NCBI GenBank assembly: GCA_002728565.1
Contig: PBUX01000008.1
Location: forward strand, 9,947 to 28,520
Reading direction: 5' to 3'
From: Methanobacteriota archaeon
GTDB taxonomy: Archaea > Thermoplasmatota > Poseidoniia > Poseidoniales > Thalassarchaeaceae
Length of the DNA: 18,574 bases
The first letter of the stretch is position 1; each line of letters starts with the position of its first letter. A program made the position numbers and the translations under genes. This document shows positions 1 to 6,010 of the stretch, piece after piece. The notes under the pieces are model-generated. The model made no database searches. It was not told the DNA's origin and saw nothing but the letters and a program-made list of their open reading frames with translations.

Positions 1-342
1 ATCGGCGAGGATGGCCACAGGCTCTCCGGTGGCCAGAGGCAGAGGTTGGCAATCGCGAGAGCCGTATTGAAGGACGCCCCAATCTTGGTTCTCGACGAGG
101 CGACCAGCAATGTAGACAACGAGACCGAAGCCGCGTTGCAACGCTCTATTGAGCGAATCTCCAGAGACCGAACTACTCTGATCATTGCCCACCGACTATC
201 AACCGTCAGAAACTCAGACGTCATAGCTGTCATGGAGGGGGGGCTAATTTCAGAGACCGGAAGTCACGATGAGCTAGTTGCAAGGGAAGGACTCTACTCG
301 CGCCTATGGTCAGTTCAGACAGGAGAGGTGCATTATGGCTGA
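1..342 (+). CDS. ABC exporter, ATP-binding domain C-terminus (partial, 5' end outside window)
   Basis: This is the C-terminal part of an ABC transporter nucleotide-binding domain; the reading frame is open from base 1, so the gene begins upstream. About 113 residues are visible. The signature motif LSGGQRQR is encoded at about 28-51, followed by Walker B with the catalytic glutamate (ILVLDEATS), the D-loop (SNVDNETE) and the switch histidine (IIAHRLSTV). This motif set is typical of exporters of the MsbA/ABCB type, in which an N-terminal six-helix membrane domain is fused to the ATPase; that membrane part would lie outside the window. The transported substrate cannot be deduced. The last 8 bases overlap the start of the thioesterase gene, which suggests cotranscription and coupled translation. 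Confidence 0.93.
   Translation: MGEDGHRLSGGQRQRLAIARAVLKDAPILVLDEATSNVDNETEAALQRSIERISRDRTTLIIAHRLSTVRNSDVIAVMEGGLISETGSHDELVAREGLYSRLWSVQTGEVHYG
321..330 (+). promoter_or_regulatory. Shine-Dalgarno sequence of the thioesterase gene
   Basis: The purine-rich AGGAGAGGTG lies 4 bases before the ATG at 335, inside the end of the ABC transporter gene. It fixes the thioesterase start at 335 rather than at the upstream in-frame ATG at 278. Confidence 0.65.
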
Positions 343-760
343 TTTTGAAGGAATCCCCGGACGTACAGAATTGGCAAAAACAATCGGATTTTCGATTTCC
401 GATTTCCGACCTGGCTCATGCGTCGTTGAGTGCACAATTGAGGATAAACATTTGAACATGGGCGGCGTTGCCCATGGGGGGATCCATGCCACTTTGCTGG
501 ATACTGCAATGGGCGGTACCCTGGTCTCGCTGCTTTCGGAAGAGGAGTGGTGTGCCACGGCTCAGCTTGACGTTTCATACCTAAACTCAGTCGGCACCGG
601 TGTAAGGCTCATTGCTTCAGCCGAAGTTGTCAGGAGGGGTCGAAACATTGCACATGTGGAGGGCCGGTTAGACTCGGAAGAAGGCGTTAAGGTCGCAACT
701 GCCAAAGGCACATGGGCCATTTGGGACAGCAGACCAAAGAGCCAAAACGAGTCCCAGTGA
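335..760 (+). CDS. PaaI-family hotdog-fold thioesterase
   Basis: The predicted protein has 141 residues, the usual size of a single hotdog-fold acyl-CoA thioesterase of the PaaI/YdiI group, which hydrolyses acyl- or aryl-CoA thioesters in the cytoplasm. The family motif is clear: Asn41, then HGG at residues 47-49, leading into the long central helix with Asp56 (HATLLDTAMGG), where the catalytic acidic residue is expected. The following strands (TAQLDVSYLN, about 75-84) fit the hotdog sheet. The ATG at 335 was chosen because it has a strong Shine-Dalgarno sequence and overlaps the preceding stop by 8 bases; an ATG at 278 would add 19 residues with no family similarity. The native acyl-CoA substrate is unknown. 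A thiolase lies about 2.9 kb downstream on the same strand, but a metabolic link is only possible, not shown. Confidence 0.88.
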   Translation: MADFEGIPGRTELAKTIGFSISDFRPGSCVVECTIEDKHLNMGGVAHGGIHATLLDTAMGGTLVSLLSEEEWCATAQLDVSYLNSVGTGVRLIASAEVVRRGRNIAHVEGRLDSEEGVKVATAKGTWAIWDSRPKSQNESQ

Positions 761-804
761 ACCAATAGAGGCAATATTGAAGAACACCGGTTCAATCCAA
801 TTCC

Positions 805-1149
805 ATGGCTAGGAGAGACTCGTGGACATGGTTCCTGCTCGGGGTTGCACAATTGCTAATCGGCGAGGCCCTGATAGAGGCAAACGCCGATAGCATCATC
901 GCAGAGCTAATCACGTGGTCGGGAACTGGAACCATCGCACTGGGACTATACTTCCTGATCTTTCTTGCTCGTCACGAGGGTGACTTTGCCGATGCATACA
1001 ACAAGGCCGAGAAGCTGGTGATGGATACAGACCCCCGAACAGGGGAGAACATATTAGTGGACAACTCTCCAAAGATGGTTCGGGCAGCTTGGTACTCCAT
1101 CCCCGCAGTCATGACATTCATCGGCCTCCTAGCTTGGCTAGCTGCTTGA
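805..1149 (+). CDS. Small membrane protein, family not recognised
   Basis: The 114-residue product belongs to no family I recognise. Three hydrophobic segments are visible, at about residues 8-25, 33-54 and 94-113. Between the second and third is a polar stretch (about 55-93) with an acidic, alanine-rich part containing FADAYNKAEKL and a TDPRTGEN loop. The protein is therefore probably an integral membrane protein with one larger soluble loop. It starts 44 bases after the thioesterase, without an obvious Shine-Dalgarno sequence, and its TGA overlaps the ATG of the next gene in a TGATG junction. Together with the next gene it forms a pair of small membrane proteins directly upstream of the NfeD/flotillin pair, which suggests but does not show a role at the same membrane sites. 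Confidence 0.7.
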   Translation: MARRDSWTWFLLGVAQLLIGEALIEANADSIIAELITWSGTGTIALGLYFLIFLARHEGDFADAYNKAEKLVMDTDPRTGENILVDNSPKMVRAAWYSIPAVMTFIGLLAWLAA

Positions 1150-1427
1150 TGTGGTCCTTGATGTCGGAAGAGGAAAATACCGAGCTTGTAGATCAGGTCA
1201 TAGGCAATCCTGCGTTCGATCAACTAGGTGGGTACTACATCTTCTTCCGTAGAGCCGCAATACCGATTTTATTGTTCATTATCGGACTATTCTCCTACAC
1301 AGTCTTCCAATCATTCCTTTCCCATCAAAACTCATTGGTACTTTCATTTGTAGTAGTGGGCCTTTCTTTAGGGCCAATTTCCAATCTCGAGAGGTACTAT
1401 GGTGCCATTTTGTCCAAAAAACAGTGA
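1149..1427 (+). CDS. Small membrane protein, family not recognised
   Basis: The product is predicted to have 92 residues when started at the ATG that overlaps the previous stop codon (TGATG, 1147-1151). An in-frame ATG at 1161 would give an 88-residue protein beginning MSEEEN and is equally possible, since neither has a clear ribosome binding site. An acidic N-terminus is followed by FFRRAA and two hydrophobic segments at about residues 35-53 and 61-78, with a basic C-terminal end (LSKKQ). The charge pattern suggests two membrane spans joined by a short loop. I recognise no domain. Translational coupling to the preceding small membrane protein and the position 52 bases before the NfeD-like gene suggest one transcription unit. 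Confidence 0.65.
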   Translation: MWSLMSEEENTELVDQVIGNPAFDQLGGYYIFFRRAAIPILLFIIGLFSYTVFQSFLSHQNSLVLSFVVVGLSLGPISNLERYYGAILSKKQ

Positions 1428-1464
1428 TTGACCATCGGTCTTCCGAACAAGTCAAACGTGAATA

Positions 1465-1474
1465 CCGCTAGCGG
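1465..1474 (+). repeat. 10-bp perfect palindrome before the NfeD-like gene
   Basis: CCGCTAGCGG is a perfect palindrome ending 5 bases before the ATG at 1480. It could bind a dimeric regulator or be chance; no second copy was seen in the window. Confidence 0.3.
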
Positions 1475-1479
1475 CAGGT

Positions 1480-2076
1480 ATGGGTCTGTTGGATGGCTTT
1501 GATATTTTCAGCCTGCTCGGCTTGGGTGGGATTTCAGGAATAAAACTCCTTTTCGCCGCAAGTGCACTAGTCGGGGGAATTCTGTTCGTCCTGTACTTCT
1601 TCCTCCTGATGATCGGTGGAATCGCTACTGACGTTTTCGACGGCCTATTTGGCATAGAAGTTGATGTGGGTGCAGATGCATCGTTCAAGGCACTAACCTT
1701 TCAGGGAATTATGGCCTTCATGATGTTCTTCGGTTTAGCCGGACTTTACACAATGGAGTCAAATGGCGGTGCTAGTCTGGCAGTCGTCGCTGGAGCATTA
1801 GCAGGCGGAGTCTCCATGTACTTCACTGGCAAGCTGTTCGAGCTCTTCGTTACCCTACAGCAAGACGGCACGACCGAGTTATCCGAAGCGATAGGCTCCA
1901 AGGGGCAAACATACCTGAGGATCTCCGAAGGCGGTCTGGGGCAAGTTACCGTCGAGGTAAACGGGATTCAGCGAACATACAACGCAAGGTCCGAAGACGG
2001 CGCGCAAATTGGAACTGGCGACTTTATCGAGGTCGTCGATACGATCGGAGAGGTCCTGGTCGTAAAACGAATCTAG
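1480..2076 (+). CDS. NfeD-like membrane protein with C-terminal OB-fold domain (YuaF/YqiJ-like)
   Basis: The 198-residue product has hydrophobic segments at about residues 22-49, 73-91 and 97-118, followed by a soluble domain at about 130-198. That domain has the short beta-rich pattern of an NfeD OB fold: GSKGQTYLRI, then GLGQVTVEVNG, then IGTGDFIEVV and a closing strand EVLVVKRI. Proteins of this layout (YuaF in Bacillus, YqiJ in E. coli) are encoded directly before flotillins and are thought to support their membrane assemblies. Here a flotillin follows after 76 bases, which strongly supports the assignment. Its length also fits YuaF/YqiJ rather than the long NfeD proteins with an N-terminal ClpP-like protease. 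No serine protease motif is present. A perfect 10-bp palindrome lies just before the start codon. Confidence 0.82.
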   Translation: MGLLDGFDIFSLLGLGGISGIKLLFAASALVGGILFVLYFFLLMIGGIATDVFDGLFGIEVDVGADASFKALTFQGIMAFMMFFGLAGLYTMESNGGASLAVVAGALAGGVSMYFTGKLFELFVTLQQDGTTELSEAIGSKGQTYLRISEGGLGQVTVEVNGIQRTYNARSEDGAQIGTGDFIEVVDTIGEVLVVKRI

Positions 2077-2152
2077 GCTGGACAAATTTCGTGACCCTGC
2101 TAGGGTAAGCATTCATAGGATATGGCCCACTCAATAGACCAGAGATGATACA

Positions 2153-3571
2153 ATGGCAGAGGCAAGTCAAATTCTAACAATTATGATTTTTGCTACAGTT
2201 TTGGTACTGGTAGCAGCCGTGATGTTTTTCGCGCAGAGGTACAAGAGATGCCCACCTGACCAAATAATGGTCATATACGGTAGGACGGAGAAGACCGCGG
2301 AGGGGCGCCCAAAACCATCAAAAACGCTCCATGGCGGAGCTGCTCTTGTCTGGCCACTGATTCAGGATTACGCCTACATATCCCTCAAGCCCATGACAAT
2401 CAACATCGACCTAAAGGGGGCTCTCTCCCTTCAGAATATTCGAATCAACGTCCCCAGCACATTTACCATAGGTGTTTCAACCGAGCCTTCGATAATGGCA
2501 AATGCTGCAGAACGTCTACTCGGATTCAGAATCGAAGACATCGAGGAGATGGCCAAGGAGATAATCTTCGGTCAGCTACGTTTGACAGTAGCTACCCTGA
2601 CCATCGAGCAAATCAACCAAGACAGGGACGCCTTCTTGGAATTAATTCAGAAGAACGTCGGCGCCGAAATGAGGAAGGTGGGACTTTACCTGATTAACGT
2701 GAATATTGCGGACATCACCGATGAGTCGGATTACATTGACAGCATTGGAAAGAAGGCCGCAGCAACTGCCGTCGAACAAGCCCGAGTCGATGTCGCCAAC
2801 GCCGAGAGGGACGGAGCAATTGGCGCTGCCAAGGCAGACAGGGCCCGAGAGATCGAAGTAGCAGAGAACCAGGCCGAGGCAGAGAAGGGGCGCAAGGCAG
2901 CAGAGGCAGACCAACGTGTTTTCGTCGAGCAACAGGAAGCACTGGCAGTATCTGGGGAGAATGCCGCCCAAGCAGAAATCGCCCAGGCCAATGCAGATTT
3001 GTCCGAAGCTGAAGCATCAGCAAAGCAGAGGGCCGACATCGCTACAGCCAACGCAGAGGCAGCCATCCAGAGAGCAGTTTACAGCGAAGAGGAGGAACGC
3101 CTGAAAGCCTCGGAGATCGTGAAAGAGAACATAGTCAAGCAGCAAGTCGAGATTGCCGCAGACGCCGAAGCAGAGAGGCAGCGTCGGATCGCCCGTGGTG
3201 AGGCAGATGCCGTACTGGCCAAGTATGAGGCCGAAGCAGAGGGAATTCAGAAGGTCCTTGATGCAAAGGCACAGGGTTACAACAACTTGGTTTCCAGCGC
3301 ATCGGGAGATCCTAAGGCAGCAGCGACCCTGCTGATGGTCGAAAAGATCGAGGCGATGGTCTCCGCCCAGGTGGAGGCAATCAGAAACCTGAAGATAGAC
3401 AAGATCACAGTCTGGGACAGCGGTAACAGCCCCGACGGGTCATCTGCCACTAGTAACTTCGTTAGCAGCCTAGTCCAGAGCTTGCCGCCGATTCATGATG
3501 TCGCCAAGATGTCGGGAGTCGAACTACCAGATTACCTAGGTTCAATGACTGATGAGAATGAAGACTCTTGA
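2153..3571 (+). CDS. Flotillin-family SPFH membrane scaffold protein
   Basis: The 472-residue product has one N-terminal membrane segment (about residues 7-27), an SPFH/band 7 domain (about 28-205), a long Ala/Glu/Arg-rich coiled coil (about 205-385) and a C-terminal tail. The tail carries the flotillin-type endings ITVWDSG and LPPIHDVAKMSGVELPDYLG, which separate it from stomatins and prohibitins. The size matches YuaG/YqiK flotillins. Such proteins oligomerise into cage- or ring-like scaffolds that organise membrane domains. The preceding gene encodes the NfeD-like partner expected for this family, and two more small membrane proteins lie before that. The coiled coil is strongly enriched in alanine-glutamate pairs (such as AEAEKGRKAAEAD), with no frameshift. 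The purine-rich GAGATGAT before the ATG may be its ribosome binding site. The cellular role in this organism is inferred from the family. Confidence 0.93.
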   Translation: MAEASQILTIMIFATVLVLVAAVMFFAQRYKRCPPDQIMVIYGRTEKTAEGRPKPSKTLHGGAALVWPLIQDYAYISLKPMTINIDLKGALSLQNIRINVPSTFTIGVSTEPSIMANAAERLLGFRIEDIEEMAKEIIFGQLRLTVATLTIEQINQDRDAFLELIQKNVGAEMRKVGLYLINVNIADITDESDYIDSIGKKAAATAVEQARVDVANAERDGAIGAAKADRAREIEVAENQAEAEKGRKAAEADQRVFVEQQEALAVSGENAAQAEIAQANADLSEAEASAKQRADIATANAEAAIQRAVYSEEEERLKASEIVKENIVKQQVEIAADAEAERQRRIARGEADAVLAKYEAEAEGIQKVLDAKAQGYNNLVSSASGDPKAAATLLMVEKIEAMVSAQVEAIRNLKIDKITVWDSGNSPDGSSATSNFVSSLVQSLPPIHDVAKMSGVELPDYLGSMTDENEDS

Positions 3572-3622
3572 TCGGAATATTTTCTACGGCATGCTCTTGA
3601 GCCTTTCCGGGTTGGGAATTGC

Positions 3623-4858
3623 ATGATCGGCGATGATGCAGTTCTGGTCGGAGGGGCCAGGACCCCTTTTTGCGAATGGCTCGGAGGGAAGAGAGGGGAT
3701 GGAGAGCCCGGAGGCAGACTAGCGTCGATTAGTGCCGAAGAATTAGGGGCAATAGCAATCCGAGGCGCTCTCGACAAAACCGAAACAGATCCGAAGACGG
3801 TAGATCACGTGATCATGGGGCACGCACTACAGACTTCTAGTCAAGCTATCTTTGGAGCAAGGCACTCCGGACTAAAGGCTGGTTTGCCCCAAGAAACTCC
3901 AATGCTCACATTAAATCGATTGTGCGGGAGCGGCGCGCAGTCTATCGTCACCGCGTCACAGATGATCAGGCTCGGAGAGGCCGATGTAGTGATCTCAGGG
4001 GGCATGGAGAACCTAAGCCAAGCTCCACATGTTTTGAGGGATGTTCGAGATCAATACAAACTCGGTAGGCCGCCCCAGCAGGGCGATCAACTCACAAAGA
4101 ACATGGAAGACTACCTTTTCACCAACCTGAGGGATGAGATTAGTGGATTCTTCATGGCACAGACCAGCGACGAGCTTTGCCGCAGGAAAGGAGTCGTAAG
4201 GGAGCAAGCAGATAGTTTTGCGGCCCTAAGCCATCAACGAACAGAAGCCAGTATCGCATCGGGAACTTGGGAACAGGAGATCGTCGATGTAGAGACGAAA
4301 GATGGTCTGGTCGATTTCTCTCAAGAAGACCATGTTGTCATCGGAACGACAGAGGAATCCCTCTCGTCCCTGCGGACCCACTTTGGACCTGACTCATTGG
4401 TCACCGCTGGCAATGCATCAGGAGTGGTTGACGGGGCTGCTGCCGTGGTAATCAAGTCAGCTACCAGAGCAAAAGCTGATGGCGACGAGCCATTGGCCAG
4501 AATCGTCTCGTGGGGCATAGTCGGTATAGAACCGGCAATAATGGCATACGGGCCAGTCCCCTCCAGTCAGAAGGCCCTTGCAATAGCGGGACTCTCGACT
4601 GCCGATATAGATCGATGGGAGATTAACGAGGCATTTGCAGGTCAGGCAGTCGCATGCATCGAGGATTTGGGAATTAACTATGAGGTGGTAAATGTCAATG
4701 GGGGCGCAGTGGGCCTTGGACACCCACTAGCAGCAACTGGGACCCGACTAGCCCTTACTCTCGCCCATGAGCTAAAGAGGAGCGGAGGAAGGTACGGCGT
4801 CTCTACTGCCTGCATTGGCGGCGGGCAGGGTATCGCAGTGGTGATTGAGGCCCTCTGA
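3623..4858 (+). CDS. Thiolase (acetyl-CoA acetyltransferase / 3-ketoacyl-CoA thiolase)
   Basis: The 411-residue product is a full-length thiolase of the bacterial-type degradative/biosynthetic group. It catalyses reversible condensation of two acetyl-CoA units or cleavage of 3-ketoacyl-CoA in the cytoplasm. All catalytic elements are visible: the nucleophilic Cys101 in NRLCGSGAQ, the NEAFAGQ motif at about 335-341, His367 in GGAVGLGHPLAATGTR and the acid/base Cys397 in CIGGGQG. The N-terminus GARTPFCEW fits the family. It differs from the shorter archaeal thiolases that work with a DUF35 partner, because it has the complete GHP/CIGG set and no DUF35 gene is adjacent. Whether it serves fatty-acid beta-oxidation or acetoacetyl-CoA synthesis cannot be settled. 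It starts 51 bases after the flotillin gene. Confidence 0.93.
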   Translation: MIGDDAVLVGGARTPFCEWLGGKRGDGEPGGRLASISAEELGAIAIRGALDKTETDPKTVDHVIMGHALQTSSQAIFGARHSGLKAGLPQETPMLTLNRLCGSGAQSIVTASQMIRLGEADVVISGGMENLSQAPHVLRDVRDQYKLGRPPQQGDQLTKNMEDYLFTNLRDEISGFFMAQTSDELCRRKGVVREQADSFAALSHQRTEASIASGTWEQEIVDVETKDGLVDFSQEDHVVIGTTEESLSSLRTHFGPDSLVTAGNASGVVDGAAAVVIKSATRAKADGDEPLARIVSWGIVGIEPAIMAYGPVPSSQKALAIAGLSTADIDRWEINEAFAGQAVACIEDLGINYEVVNVNGGAVGLGHPLAATGTRLALTLAHELKRSGGRYGVSTACIGGGQGIAVVIEAL

Positions 4859-4918
4859 GGTCAGAAGTGTGACTCTTGCAATAGTAGTTATTATGCCTAG
4901 CAATTGCTGGCGTGGCAT

Positions 4919-5173
4919 ATGGCGCACATTCCAGGAACTGGACATGCAAATAGGACGAGAAGCTTAGTCAAGACTTTGACATGGCGGATAATTGCAACAA
5001 CTGACACAATCATCATCACCAGACTTGTCACTGGTAGTTGGACTGCAGGAGCAATAGTCGGAGGTGCTGAAGTATTCACGAAAATGTTCCTATATTACTT
5101 CCATGAAAGAGGATGGAGCTCACTTGATTGGGGTCTAGAGGACGTCCCGGACGCCGAATCTAGCACGGCTTAG
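4919..5173 (+). CDS. DUF2061 family small membrane protein
   Basis: The product has 84 residues from the ATG at 4919; an in-frame TTG at 4904 would add five. It matches the pattern of the DUF2061 family: a conserved start RSLVKTLTWR, then a Thr/Ile-rich hydrophobic segment (TTDTIIITRLVTG), a glycine-rich second segment (AGAIVGGAEVFTKMFLYYFHER) and the closing RGWSSLDWG. Two membrane spans are likely. The molecular function of the family is not known to me. The acidic tail (EDVPDAESSTA) appears to be an ordinary extension. The gene ends 5 bases from the convergent stop codon of the TauE-like exporter. It is separated from the thiolase by 60 bases, which hold an AT-rich stretch (TAGTTATTAT, about 4885-4894) that could be part of its own promoter. 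Confidence 0.82.
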   Translation: MAHIPGTGHANRTRSLVKTLTWRIIATTDTIIITRLVTGSWTAGAIVGGAEVFTKMFLYYFHERGWSSLDWGLEDVPDAESSTA

Positions 5174-5178
5174 GCCGA

Positions 5179-6009
5179 TCACAAGACTCCAGCAGTACCA
5201 AGAATATCCCAACAGTACCTTAGCAGACTCGCCATCAATGCTATGAGGAAAGGGTATGTCAGGATTTGCTGCGGAACCATCTTTATCGCAGTCTTGGCAC
5301 CCAGCCAAGCCGACGCATAGACCAGCAACATCACTATAGGTATCCAAGTTCCAACTGCTCCCCAAAGATCCCACCCAGATCCATTAACAACCAAGTGTGA
5401 TGCGACCCCGATCGGAACCATCCATGTCTCAATTATGTATGAAGTGCCAGCTGCATAGTGAGGCTTCCATGCGAATAGGGAACGGTGCATTGTAACAAAC
5501 AACATCCCGCCACCTATCCCTAGTAGGCCGGAAGCAGTACCTCCCGCTAGGCACATGCCCCTGTAGCGATTGATTACCTCGTTACCAATTTCACTAGGCT
5601 CTACAGACTCAAAACCATTGCCATTCTTCTCCCCTGCTAACTGCCTCACCGTTCTTATTATCACCCAAAATAAAAGGGAAGCAGCAGCGAATTTTATGGT
5701 GAAATCACCCATGCTTTCGATAAGAATGGAGCCAATGACTGCACCTAGGATAGCTCCGATCAAAGCAGGGGGAATTGCGTACTTGCCAACTTCCTGAACA
5801 GCATAACCATCTTTGGAATGGGCGTTCTTACTGCCCATCGAAACCATCAGAACGAGGATAAGTGAACTAACGATGGATAGTTGGATCCCCCATCCTAAAA
5901 TGTAATGGAAAATGGGGACAAAAAGAACCCCGCCACCCAATCCCAATGGCGCGAAAAAGAATGCAGTTGACAGAATTAGTACCAAGGCAATCAATGATGC
6001 TAGCTCCAT
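5179..6009 (-). CDS. TauE/SafE-family anion (sulfite/organosulfonate) exporter
   Basis: The 276-residue product is a polytopic membrane protein of the TauE/SafE (formerly DUF81) family, with roughly eight hydrophobic segments. The internal duplication typical of the family is visible: GLGGGVLFVP at about residues 23-32 is repeated as GIGGGMLFVT at about 164-173. Members export sulfite, sulfoacetate or related anions, although many are uncharacterised. The gene directly follows the molybdoenzyme gene. The ATG at 6009 is one base after the preceding stop (TGAAATG), while an in-frame GTG at 6018 would overlap it by 8 bases; either is possible. This coupling to a sulfite-dehydrogenase-like oxidoreductase is the main reason to think of sulfite rather than another anion. 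A soluble insertion around 123-150 (EKNGNGFESVEPSE) separates the two halves. Confidence 0.88.
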   Translation of the reverse strand: MELASLIALVLILSTAFFFAPLGLGGGVLFVPIFHYILGWGIQLSIVSSLILVLMVSMGSKNAHSKDGYAVQEVGKYAIPPALIGAILGAVIGSILIESMGDFTIKFAAASLLFWVIIRTVRQLAGEKNGNGFESVEPSEIGNEVINRYRGMCLAGGTASGLLGIGGGMLFVTMHRSLFAWKPHYAAGTSYIIETWMVPIGVASHLVVNGSGWDLWGAVGTWIPIVMLLVYASAWLGAKTAIKMVPQQILTYPFLIALMASLLRYCWDILGTAGVL

Positions 6010-6010
6010 T

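Noticed and set aside
278..334. Upstream extension of the thioesterase to the ATG at 278
   Set aside because: The added residues lie entirely within the ABC transporter gene and resemble no thioesterase; a strong ribosome binding site supports the start at 335.
2094..2106. ACCCT-GCT-AGGGT inverted repeat between the NfeD-like and flotillin genes, considered as a terminator
   Set aside because: The stem is only five base pairs with a three-base loop and no following T-run, and the two genes are expected to be coexpressed.
2750..3300. Apparent DNA repeats rich in GCAGAGGCA-like words
   Set aside because: They are explained by the Ala/Glu-rich coiled coil of the flotillin and do not form a regular repeat unit.
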